A DNA stretch of 40,563 nucleotides from a virus. The notes below the pieces were generated by a model. That model did not search any database, was not told the origin of the DNA, and worked only from the letters and a program-made list of their open reading frames with translations. Below are positions 34,131-40,507 of this stretch, piece by piece. The stretch lies in IMG/VR virus record IMGVR_UViG_3300032296_003692, positions 1 to 40,563 of that record, one strand, 5' to 3'. The stretch's first letter is position 1; every line of letters starts with the position of its first letter. The position numbers and the translations under genes were made by a program.

Positions 34131-35105
34131 TTACATTTCTAACAAAGTCATCATTGTTAGCAAGGTTAAAAGTATCAGAGAATATCCAAGTGTACGGTAT
34201 CTGTTTTGTTGGTCTCTTTGCCCCGTGTGAGATCGCAATGTGCTTGAAAAAAAAAAACATGTCTTATCTTCACAGTTAAGCCATTTTTGAGATTGCATAT
34301 TGTTAAGCGGGTGATCGACTAAGATCTTCATTTGTTCTAACCACAGTTCGCCCCATCGGTTCTCAGGTATAAACTCTCCTGCGCTATTCACAGAGTACTT
34401 GACCTTACCGTTTAGGTTCTGACCATCGAATATCTGGTGAAGGCCATCGAAGTGACCGGTACCTCCAAACAGTATTGACTCTGGATCTACAAGCCACGGA
34501 TAGGACATAGCTACGTATCTTGCTGTGTTCTTACATGGATACAAGGGGCTTCTGAAGTTCTGGTGCTCTTTGAAGTAAGACTCAAGAAGCTTTGCGAATC
34601 CCATCATCGTGAACTTTGGTCTAATTCCCTTTTCAACCTCGTCCAATACGTGATAGAGGTCTTTAGCTGCTCTCCGCGGACCGTCTAGAACCCACTCTTT
34701 AACGTTCGTGCCCTTTGGGTAGTATATCTGAAATAGATCGTTTCTAGCGTGTCTGTTTTCTTTGAAGTGTTCCCTGGTAGCTTCTACGCCCTCGTTGTAA
34801 AGCTTAGTGAAAGTGCCCCAGTGCTCGTTAGTAAAAGAGAACACAAGTGTGTAGAACAGTCTTGCGCGATTGTCTATAACCTCTTGCATGTACTCACAGT
34901 AGGGGTGTTCGTGCCAGTGGAGACGGTGTGAGAAGATTTGATATTCTGATTGAAGTAGATCGTCCTGCCTGTCGTCGAACTTGTGACAGAACTCAAAGAA
35001 CTTGCCTATGCGCTCTTCTTCGGTCCAATCCTTCATCCACGATCTGGTAGGCTTCTTTCCTTTGAAGGGTACTTCGCACGTGTTGTTGTAGATTATGTTG
35101 CTCAT
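34131..35105 (-). CDS. Unknown protein of candidate DNA-modification operon; C-terminus frameshifted at T11
   Basis: 324 residues as read, starting MSNIIYNNTCEVPFKGKKPT. It shares short features with the upstream gene product (HPYxxxM; a (N/R)xSPxY...NA motif, here NFRSPLYPCKNTARYVA near 192-208), so the two may be distant paralogues. Near residue 286 the gene meets eleven T in a row. Reading straight on gives an unlikely tail rich in Leu/Thr to the stop at 34131. Moving to the -1 frame gives FFKHIAISHGAKRPTKQIPY... to a stop at 34108, which looks far more like protein. No catalytic family can be named with confidence; a thymidine-hypermodification transferase is one possibility. Its start overlaps the previous stop by 4 nt. 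Confidence 0.6.
   Translation of the reverse strand: MSNIIYNNTCEVPFKGKKPTRSWMKDWTEEERIGKFFEFCHKFDDRQDDLLQSEYQIFSHRLHWHEHPYCEYMQEVIDNRARLFYTLVFSFTNEHWGTFTKLYNEGVEATREHFKENRHARNDLFQIYYPKGTNVKEWVLDGPRRAAKDLYHVLDEVEKGIRPKFTMMGFAKLLESYFKEHQNFRSPLYPCKNTARYVAMSYPWLVDPESILFGGTGHFDGLHQIFDGQNLNGKVKYSVNSAGEFIPENRWGELWLEQMKILVDHPLNNMQSQKWLNCEDKTCFFFSSTLRSHTGQRDQQNRYRTLGYSLILLTLLTMMTLLEM
34247..34257 (-). other. T11 homopolymer, probable frameshift or slippage site
   Basis: On the coding strand the codons TGT TTT TTT TTT TCA contain U UUU UUU in the reading frame, the classical -1 slippery heptamer. The better-looking C-terminus lies in the -1 frame. Programmed frameshifting, polymerase slippage or a sequencing or assembly error could each explain it. 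Confidence 0.7.
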
Positions 35106-36283
35106 AGTCCGTAGTGTTCTTTTACTTTTTGTTTGTATTGCTCTTCTGTTAAATTCAATGATTTTAGTACCTTATCGTCTGACGGATGCTCTTTTATGCC
35201 GTTGAAGGATGGTACAAGCCCTAAGTCTAGCATCGCCCTCTGTCTTCCATACGGGTGATCCTTGATGCTTGAACTGTTCCAAACGTGATCGAAGTCAAGG
35301 TGATCGTAGTCAGCCCCTGGTTTAACATAATTCTCGATCCAACGTATGCTATCACAAGCGACGTCCTCTGCGTTGTACGGATAGCTGCCCGTGTCCTCGT
35401 ATATCTTCATCATCACAGCATCCAAGAAATCTTCCTTCTGCATCTTTATTGACTTTGTAGCTAGGTATTCGATGCACTCAATTGCGTTGGTACCGTAGTA
35501 GAAGGGACTCTCCCTGTTTACAAACTCAGGAAACCAATCAGCTATGTCTGCTATGAACGCGGCGTATTGGAATTTAAAAGCTCTTAGCCCACGGTCCTTG
35601 TTCCACTGAAACATGAAGTCACCAATCTCCCGTAAATTCTTTTTACCACCCTGTTCCAAGAAAGCTGCGACGTCCTCTGCCAACTGTGGTACGTATTCGC
35701 AAAGGAAATAGTCTCCTCCGCGCTTGTATCTGCCCTGTGGTTTTGGAAAGCTTGGGAATTGGTAGCCTATCGATGTGTAGAACGGTCTGATCGCCTGTTT
35801 GATTATTTCCGTCATCTGGGGAATGTTATCTGCCTTGTGCATGTCAAACAGAAGCGTATTGTGGTAACCTGAAGGCTTCATCGAATAGTTGATAGCTGAA
35901 CCAGTTAAACGGTGAAATAGGAACAGGTACAGCCACTCTCTAAGACCGAAGACGTTTTGTTTGCCAGTCCAGTTCTTTGATATAGTCTCCCTCTGCTTCG
36001 TCATCAATCCGTCTTTCATTTTATTCCAGTACGGGTGATCCTCTGAGAAACCGTAGAAACAGTCGTTGACAATCTGCGAGAATCCAGCGTACTTCCTTTC
36101 AACCACGTCGTACAGTTCTACGTGTTTCATTAGGTCGTCGTTAACGCTCGAATCGCAGTGCTTGATCCTTCCAAGGTTACACTCTTCCTGTTGTACTTTA
36201 GCCATCTCAAAGTACTTTAAAAACTCTTCGTAGTACTTAGTAGGCTTAATGTATTTGACTAGTTCTGTTGCTGTTCTTGTCAT
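35102..36283 (-). CDS. Unknown protein, possibly amino-acid:DNA transferase-like (candidate base modification)
   Basis: 393 residues. Notable stretches are WLYLFLFHRLTGSAINY, then SGYHNTLLFDMHKAD (about 137-170), GDYFLCEYVPQLAEDV (about 209-224) and GLRAFKFQYAAFIADIADWF followed by VNRESPFYYGTNAIECIEYL (about 250-292). The RLTGSxINY...GYHNT pattern reminds me of the alpha-glutamyl/putrescinyl-thymine pyrophosphorylase (amino-acid:DNA transferase) families of hypermodified phages, but I cannot confirm this without a profile search. The operon context with a DNA glycosylase supports a DNA-base role. It overlaps its neighbours by 4 nt on both sides, and is richer in G+C than the virion genes. 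Confidence 0.6.
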   Translation of the reverse strand: MTRTATELVKYIKPTKYYEEFLKYFEMAKVQQEECNLGRIKHCDSSVNDDLMKHVELYDVVERKYAGFSQIVNDCFYGFSEDHPYWNKMKDGLMTKQRETISKNWTGKQNVFGLREWLYLFLFHRLTGSAINYSMKPSGYHNTLLFDMHKADNIPQMTEIIKQAIRPFYTSIGYQFPSFPKPQGRYKRGGDYFLCEYVPQLAEDVAAFLEQGGKKNLREIGDFMFQWNKDRGLRAFKFQYAAFIADIADWFPEFVNRESPFYYGTNAIECIEYLATKSIKMQKEDFLDAVMMKIYEDTGSYPYNAEDVACDSIRWIENYVKPGADYDHLDFDHVWNSSSIKDHPYGRQRAMLDLGLVPSFNGIKEHPSDDKVLKSLNLTEEQYKQKVKEHYGL

Positions 36284-37335
36284 TGTATTCTGCTGTTTTG
36301 TTGATTTAATTCGTAATCCCAGTAGTGAAACTCCCTGGATATGTGTACTGACTGTGGCTTCTCCATAACTTTGAAGTCTAACTCCCCAAGCTCGTTAGTG
36401 AACACCTCTGGCACCTTATACACAGACCAACCGTTTTCCAAAGCCAACATGTTTAGCTTGATGTTGATGTATTTGGAGATCGCTGTTCGCTCTTCCCACG
36501 TACCGAAGTAAGGCATCTTCTTGTACCATCCGGTCTTTGGAATGGTCCTAGAAACGTTCTCGATAGGCAGCACCTCAGTCAACGTAACCGATTCCATGTT
36601 GAGATCCAAAAGCTGTTGTTTCAAAGACTCAATCATCTCGTCAACCGACTTCAGTGGGTTCTGTTGTCTCATTAAATGGTGTCTAACGTCTATGTTGCCC
36701 ATGTAAACTATGAGTTCTTTTACCCAAGGGAACACGTACGTACCGAGTCCCCTATTCAACGCGCCGTGCATTGTAAGCCCGTCGTTTCTAGATACCATCC
36801 AACCGGGTCTGTAAGTACTGAAGCAGTGCGAATCACCGAAGACAAGCTTATCAGTCTTTTCTACGAAATCAACGCGGGGAATAGAAGTAGAGCATATTTC
36901 GTTAGCTTCGTCGGCTCTTTCCAACAGGGTTTTGAACTGTTCTGTACCCGTGCGGTGTCTTTCTCTGATCAGCTTACCGATGGGCGGCATGTCAATGTGC
37001 AGCGAATAGATGCGTACGCCTATGGTAAAGATGCGTTTGACCTGATCGTACAGCTCGTCGTTAGCGCCACCGAATATGTTGAACGTTCCCTTGAACTCCA
37101 TGCCGTGCTCGATGACTATAACATCGAAGTCCGACCAATCTGTCTTTTGATCGTGTATGAGTGTGACGTTCTCGTAACCAGCGTGTCGCAATTGGTTAAC
37201 GATCATGGTGGGCCAACCAGCCTTGTGGGAAGATATTTGCTTGCTTATCTTGCCAACGATTGCTGACACGCCAATCTTCACGCTCTTGTCTTTTTCGTAG
37301 TCCGTGAAATAAGTGAAATTGAAATCTGTGTTCAT
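36280..37335 (-). CDS. SGNH/GDSL hydrolase-like protein with N-terminal Rossmann-like domain
   Basis: 351 residues. The N-terminal part (about 30-120) has alternating strands and helices (GWPTMIVNQLRHAGYENVTL, then SDFDVIVIEHG). The second part holds SGNH-type blocks: LVFGDSHCFSTYRPGWM near 168-184 (block I GDSH), ELIVYMGNIDVRHHLMRQ near 210-227 (block III GNxD) and VHISREFHYW near 333-342 (a His near block V). SGNH enzymes hydrolyse esters or transfer acyl or sugar groups. In this operon it might process or attach a group on a modified base; the substrate is unknown. Coupled by a 4-nt overlap to the downstream gene and 2 nt from the glycosylase gene. Confidence 0.62.
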   Translation of the reverse strand: MNTDFNFTYFTDYEKDKSVKIGVSAIVGKISKQISSHKAGWPTMIVNQLRHAGYENVTLIHDQKTDWSDFDVIVIEHGMEFKGTFNIFGGANDELYDQVKRIFTIGVRIYSLHIDMPPIGKLIRERHRTGTEQFKTLLERADEANEICSTSIPRVDFVEKTDKLVFGDSHCFSTYRPGWMVSRNDGLTMHGALNRGLGTYVFPWVKELIVYMGNIDVRHHLMRQQNPLKSVDEMIESLKQQLLDLNMESVTLTEVLPIENVSRTIPKTGWYKKMPYFGTWEERTAISKYINIKLNMLALENGWSVYKVPEVFTNELGELDFKVMEKPQSVHISREFHYWDYELNQQNSRIQ

Positions 37336-37337
37336 AT

Positions 37338-38096
37338 TTATGCTGCTTTGTTGTTTTTAATCCTTTCGAACAGTGCCGTTACCTGTCTAGCGTAGTTCTC
37401 TTCGTCGGTTGTAAGCGGTTTCTCCTCGTCGACCCATTCTTCTACGCCGTTGCTTATGCCCATGATCTTGATGTGTTGGGATCCCTGCTGGTTTAATGCA
37501 ATCTTCTCAGTCTTCTCTATCGCCTCTCCTATGGTTCTGGCCATAACGCAACAGACGTAGTCTCCACGTTTGTTCCAGTTGTTGATGAAGTACCTGTCGT
37601 CTTTGAAGTGAAGATAGTACACAACCATAGGTTTCCAGGGCGACGCTTCGCGAGCTAATCTTTCGACCTCCTGCCTCGCCCAATCCACGTACCAATTCAA
37701 CACGTGATCGTCGACTTCTGTGTCGTACTGAAATAGCTGAAACACCTTCCACGAATCGAGAGCATATCTGCCTACGCCTCTCATATCTTCTAACACCGAT
37801 AGTGGAACAGAAGTACCGTACTCTTCAACTGCCTCGATCCACTGTTTGCTGAACTCCTTCCAAGACTTTGCTCTCCTGTTGTAGAATCCTAGGGATTTGA
37901 TCATGGAGGCTATTTCTGACTCTTCTGCCGCTACCAAAGCCTCAGGGGTTGGGAACCTATCGAAGAACTCGTGGCGAACCTGGTCGACTTGCTTGTGGCT
38001 CGTTTGGTTTAACATGAAGCACACCAGTAACATTTTCCAGGGATCTTCTCTGTACTCCTCTTGCCTTGTGTTGTAGGGGGAAATCTGTAACTTCAT
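37338..38096 (-). CDS. MBD4-like HhH-GPD DNA glycosylase
   Basis: 252 residues. The N-terminal 145 residues follow the MBD4 glycosylase fold closely: REDPWKMLLVCFMLNQTSHK (about 16-35), MIKSLGFYNRRAKSWKEFS, then the helix-hairpin-helix MRGVGRYALDSWKVFQ (about 109-124) and the catalytic-Asp region EVDDHVLNWYVDWA (about 132-145). No iron-sulphur cysteine cluster is present, as in MBD4. MBD4-type enzymes remove thymine, uracil or 5-hydroxymethyluracil from DNA. About 100 C-terminal residues (YLHFKDDRYFINNWN...) form an extra, unassigned domain. It is the first gene of the four-gene leftward operon, so it may edit, exchange or police modified bases rather than perform ordinary repair. Confidence 0.85.
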   Translation of the reverse strand: MKLQISPYNTRQEEYREDPWKMLLVCFMLNQTSHKQVDQVRHEFFDRFPTPEALVAAEESEIASMIKSLGFYNRRAKSWKEFSKQWIEAVEEYGTSVPLSVLEDMRGVGRYALDSWKVFQLFQYDTEVDDHVLNWYVDWARQEVERLAREASPWKPMVVYYLHFKDDRYFINNWNKRGDYVCCVMARTIGEAIEKTEKIALNQQGSQHIKIMGISNGVEEWVDEEKPLTTDEENYARQVTALFERIKNNKAA

Positions 38097-38164
38097 AACT
38101 ATTATTATATGCTAATATACGCGATTAGTTTTGATACGTGCGATAATTCTTTCAAGTACAAACG

Positions 38165-38190
38165 AAAAAAAGACCCAAACTAGTGGGTCT
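38165..38190 (-). terminator. Rho-independent terminator
   Basis: Minus strand: AGACCC-(8-nt loop ACTAGTTT)-GGGTCT followed by a T-run (plus-strand A at 38165-38171). It stands 22 nt beyond the stop of the 38212 gene and separates it from the glycosylase operon, which must therefore have its own promoter in 38097-38164. Confidence 0.8.
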
Positions 38191-38211
38191 TAAAAATTAA
38201 GCCTATAGAGA

Positions 38212-38511
38212 TTACATAGTGTCAATTTCTACGTGCATTTCATTTATCTTATTTATCAAATAGGACTTTACGTCTTCTGGTTCAAATCCCTCTCTTACTA
38301 AATCGTCTATCATGGTTTCTACAGCTTCTACGAAAACAGCTAGATATTTTTGGCTAATTAAACCGTCTATGCTGGGACCTTCGTAATCTTCGTCTTCTCC
38401 CATAGCTGTACCGATTTCCTCTTTCACTGGTTTCATGTCAACGTATCCACCGATGCTTTCGTTTAAGAGTTGGTTGTTCTTTAGGTATCCTTGTAAATTG
38501 AACTTGTCCAT
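38212..38511 (-). CDS. Small acidic protein of unknown function
   Basis: 99 residues from the ATG at 38511 (MDKFNLQGYLKNNQLLNES). An upstream in-frame ATG at 38541 would place the TATTTATT element inside the gene, so the later start is preferred. The first half is polar and acidic. The second is a helix-rich domain (YLAVFVEAVETMIDDLVREG, then PEDVKSYLINKINE). No family is recognised. It is followed by a terminator. Confidence 0.65.
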   Translation of the reverse strand: MDKFNLQGYLKNNQLLNESIGGYVDMKPVKEEIGTAMGEDEDYEGPSIDGLISQKYLAVFVEAVETMIDDLVREGFEPEDVKSYLINKINEMHVEIDTM

Positions 38512-38526
38512 TGTTTTTGCTTTAAT

Positions 38527-38534
38527 AATAAATA
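38527..38534 (-). promoter_or_regulatory. TATTTATT late-promoter-like element
   Basis: On the minus strand it reads tgaTATTTATTattaaag, 15 nt before the ATG at 38511. It immediately abuts, without overlapping, the stop of the upstream gene at 38535. Confidence 0.5.
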
Positions 38535-38750
38535 TCACCAATTTTCTAAAATCTCACCGTCGACAACAACGTTAACCACCTTTCCCCGAACCTCGTCGTA
38601 TTCGATAGACCTAATGTATGCCTTGGGACTCTTTATCTTATCGTACCTTAATACGTCCCCGTTTTCGTATTCTACGCTTACCGTGTGTCCCCCAGGTTTC
38701 AACGACAGCGGGTTTGTTCTGTACTTGTCTTTTACATAAAACTTTGCCAT
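38535..38750 (-). CDS. Small beta-rich protein of unknown function
   Basis: 71 residues from the ATG at 38750 (MAKFYVKDKYRTNPLSLKPG). The frame continues upstream into the tmRNA 3' end and a terminator, so the longer version is not real. The sequence is basic and strand-rich (HTVSVEYENGDVLRYDKIKS). No family is recognised. It lies between the tmRNA terminator and the next small gene. Confidence 0.62.
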   Translation of the reverse strand: MAKFYVKDKYRTNPLSLKPGGHTVSVEYENGDVLRYDKIKSPKAYIRSIEYDEVRGKVVNVVVDGEILENW

Positions 38751-38775
38751 ATGTTTTATTTTATAGTTTGTAAAT

Positions 38776-38802
38776 AAAAAAGGCAGCCGTAAATGACTGC
38801 CT
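38776..38802 (-). terminator. Terminator of the tmRNA transcript
   Basis: Minus strand: AGGCAG-(10-nt loop)-CTGCCT followed by a run of six T, 6 nt beyond the tmRNA 3' end at 38809. Confidence 0.82.
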
Positions 38803-38808
38803 ATCTGC

Positions 38809-39260
38809 GGTGGAGGAGGAGGGAATCGAACCCTCGTCTTCACAAGGAACAATGACACTAACGTCTCACATGCTTAGTACTGAACTTCTACGTCTCGCGC
38901 CCAAATGGTTATGGGCCGTGGTGTATTCGTTCTGCACCGTATAGGCTAGCCGGTTATGGCTGGCTCCACCACCTAGTTTTATTCTAAACCAGGAAACTCA
39001 TGGCTCGCAATATGCGTCCAAGATGCCGTCACTGTAGCGTACGACTCGCTGCTGTTCTGTTGCTAGGCTATCAGCTGCCCCAGTGACTTAAGCTGCCATT
39101 GCAAGCTCACCTTCTAATTCAGCTAAAAGTGAATCAGCGGTATAGTCGGAAAGTTCAACGATGTTGTCGTTTATTGTTCTGCGCAGATTTAAGGACATCT
39201 AGCACTTCTGTCCGCATGTAGTGGCACCTTCTCGTGTGAATCAAATGCCTTGTCACCCCC
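38809..39260 (-). ncRNA. ssrA: Transfer-messenger RNA (tmRNA)
   Basis: The 5' end GGGGGTG (39260-39254) pairs with CTCCTCC (38818-38812) as a tRNA-like acceptor stem. Base 3 is G opposite U, the alanine-identity G3-U70 pair, and one mismatch occurs at position 6. The T arm is GAGGG-TTCGATT-CCCTC and the discriminator is A. The sequence then continues CC but not CCA, so A would be added enzymatically. A TLD-like GATTCAC follows the 5' stem. An internal frame ends ELAMAA-stop (stop at 39088-39090), the hydrophobic Ala-Ala end of proteolysis tags; the frame is open for 29 residues from ACA at 39175-39177. The resume codon is not resolved. About 450 nt is longer than typical (about 360). It would rescue stalled ribosomes and tag nascent proteins. 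It begins 6 nt beyond the stop of the upstream gene. Confidence 0.85.
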
Positions 39261-39266
39261 GTATTT

Positions 39267-39581
39267 TCAAAGATCTTGTTCTAATCTATCCAAATAGCTC
39301 TTCATTCTAGCGCACAGTTCGTACTTCTCCATCCTTATCATATCGTCTAAGCAATTCTTCAACAGCGTTCCGTACTCTGCTTTCTTTATCGATATGGTGT
39401 AAAAAGGCTTTGTAACCCTGCGCTTGTTCAGTTTCACGCTGATCAATTCTACGTATTCCAAACCGTTGTCTATGGCATCCAAAACGCCCTCGACCATGGC
39501 AGTAACCAACGATTCTTCCCTTGATGAGAGCATCGCTAGAAACTCGGTCTCGTTGTCTGTTTTTACGTTGTAGTATGCCAT
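39267..39581 (-). CDS. Small helical protein directly upstream of the tmRNA
   Basis: 104 residues from the ATG at 39581 (MAYYNVKTDNETEFLAMLSS). A longer frame runs antisense-like through the tRNA-Leu gene and is rejected. The C-terminal part MIRMEKYELCARMKSYLDRL resembles the UVR-type helical hairpin motif found in small phage proteins. It has a promoter-like element 5 nt upstream, immediately after the tRNA-Leu. Its stop lies 6 nt before the tmRNA 5' end, so the two may share a transcript that is processed. Confidence 0.68.
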   Translation of the reverse strand: MAYYNVKTDNETEFLAMLSSREESLVTAMVEGVLDAIDNGLEYVELISVKLNKRRVTKPFYTISIKKAEYGTLLKNCLDDMIRMEKYELCARMKSYLDRLEQDL

Positions 39582-39586
39582 GATAA

Positions 39587-39594
39587 TATAAATA
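39587..39594 (-). promoter_or_regulatory. TATTTATA late-promoter-like element
   Basis: On the minus strand it reads acaTATTTATAttatc, squeezed between the tRNA-Leu 3' end (39597) and the ATG at 39581. Confidence 0.5.
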
Positions 39595-39596
39595 TG

Positions 39597-39677
39597 TGCC
39601 CCATGAGAGACTCGAACTCTCACTGCCGAAGCGCTAGATCCTAAGTCTAGTGTGTCTACCAATTCCACCAACGGGGC
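39597..39677 (-). tRNA. tRNA-Leu(UAG)
   Basis: The acceptor stem is GCCCCGT/ATGGGGC with discriminator A. The anticodon arm CTAGA-CTTAGGA-TCTAG gives anticodon TAG. A long variable arm (gcTTCGgc) and the T arm GAGAG-TTCGAGT-CTCTC mark it as a class II tRNA. No CCA is encoded. It reads CUA codons. Confidence 0.93.
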
Positions 39678-39859
39678 ATGTAAAGGAGTAAAACAGAAGA
39701 TGGGTGCGTGGACATCTGTTTCTACGACCGGCGTTACTTGAATAGTTATTAGCTAATCCTCCTCGGGATTTAGGCGTTCCCTAATCCGTTCCCCGATCAA
39801 CCTCCTTTGAGACGCATCTGTGTTCAGAAGTTTAGTTACAAGCTCTTTAACTTTATTTT
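39678..39859. other. Intergenic stretch with a startless minus-strand frame
   Basis: No complete gene is seen. On the minus strand one frame over roughly 39750-39855 encodes a protein-like peptide (LLNTDASQRRLIGERIRERL, then NPEED-stop), but it has no ATG, GTG or TTG. It may be a decayed gene end. Nothing else is recognised. Confidence 0.4.
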
Positions 39860-40174
39860 TTAGTTTTTAAGTTTGTTGTGAATATAGTCGTTAAAGATTC
39901 TGTGTAGCTCTTCAATTGACCGTTCTTGTTTGTTGTTTAGCTTGTCGAGTCTAGAATCTAGTTGAGAGATAAACGCTTGTTCGTTGCTTTCAAACTGTTG
40001 CCATACCCTACTATGTTCAATATTATTCATACGACTAGTATCAACTAAATTCTGCTCCAAATCTCTAGTATAATTTTTCAATTTTGTTACCTTAACAAAA
40101 CTTACCACAGCAACTATTGCAATAGCAATAACCACCACGGAAGCTATTCCTAAAATAAAGAAAAGTGTTTCCAT
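39860..40174 (-). CDS. Membrane-anchored coiled-coil protein
   Basis: 104 residues from the ATG at 40174 (METLFFILGIASVVVIAIAI). An upstream in-frame ATG at 40192 would give MKEEQI first, but AAGGAGG lies 8 nt before the 40174 ATG and decides the start. Residues 5-28 are a single transmembrane helix. The remaining 75 residues are a polar coiled coil (LEQNLVDTSR, then LDSRLDKLNNKQERSIEELH). No family is recognised. It sits among tRNA genes. Confidence 0.7.
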   Translation of the reverse strand: METLFFILGIASVVVIAIAIVAVVSFVKVTKLKNYTRDLEQNLVDTSRMNNIEHSRVWQQFESNEQAFISQLDSRLDKLNNKQERSIEELHRIFNDYIHNKLKN

Positions 40175-40182
40175 AATTTGTT

Positions 40183-40189
40183 CCTCCTT
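40183..40189 (-). promoter_or_regulatory. Strong Shine-Dalgarno sequence AAGGAGG
   Basis: On the minus strand AAGGAGG stands 8 nt before the ATG at 40174. Nearly all other genes in the window lack any such site, so this ribosome-binding site is exceptional here. Confidence 0.75.
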
Positions 40190-40215
40190 CATATGTCAAA
40201 GAGCCTGTAACTATG

Positions 40216-40287
40216 TACCACCAACGAGAATCGAACTCGTGACTCCTCCGTGAAAGGGAGGCGTCTTAACCCCTTGACCATGGCGGC
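40216..40287 (-). tRNA. tRNA-Glu(UUC)
   Basis: The acceptor stem GCCGCCA/TGGTGGT includes two G-U pairs and discriminator A. The anticodon arm CCTCC-CTTTCAC-GGAGG gives anticodon TTC. The T arm is ACGAG-TTCGATT-CTCGT. 72 nt, no encoded CCA. Confidence 0.93.
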
Positions 40288-40507
40288 AAATTAACACCCT
40301 AATTTATCCAACTTACAGGCGTTATGGCTGTCCTCACAAAGGATTCTTAAGGTCCTTCTTTCTTTGGCGAGTTAGGAATAAAACTTTCAAGCTCGTCACC
40401 CAAGGCGCTCAACCCATAGTTATTAAGTAACTAACACTTGACCATGCGTTAACAAATACGCTTCTCATCATCTAGGACTAGACTATCCGTTTGTTAGTCG
40501 GAACGTG
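40288..40507. other. Spacer between tRNA genes
   Basis: No protein gene or complete tRNA is recognised in these 220 bases. A short inverted repeat (aaggattcttaaggtcctt around 40339-40357) is the only structure noted. Confidence 0.5.

Noticed and set aside
36676-37266. 196-residue plus-strand open frame opposite the SGNH-like gene
   Set aside because: A long shadow frame in a GC-richer gene; the minus-strand protein has ordered motifs and operon coupling, this one has neither.
37330-37341. ATATTTATG near the start of the SGNH-like gene as a tenth promoter element
   Set aside because: It reads in the antisense direction relative to the gene and overlaps the start and the neighbouring stop, so it was not counted.
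38751-38858. N-terminal extension of the 38535 gene (MSLFLVKTRVRFPPPPPQIG...)
   Set aside because: It covers the tmRNA 3' end and its terminator; RVRFPPPPP is a translation of the T arm and acceptor.
39148-39190. Alternative tmRNA tag frame GCG CAG AAC AAT... giving a nine-residue basic tag
   Set aside because: It ends QHR rather than the hydrophobic Ala-Ala expected for a proteolysis tag; the other frame ends ELAMAA.
39582-39671. N-terminal extension of the 39267 gene starting MVELVDTLDLGSS
   Set aside because: It is the translation of the tRNA-Leu gene; this peptide is a well-known artefact of tRNA-Leu read as protein. The ATG at 39581 follows the promoter-like element.
39750-39875. -1 frameshift at the end of the membrane coiled-coil gene into a protein-like frame (LLNTDASQRRLIGERIRERL)
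   Set aside because: The junction CTT AAA AAC is not a canonical slippery heptamer, and the second frame has no start codon. It is kept only as a possible decayed gene end.
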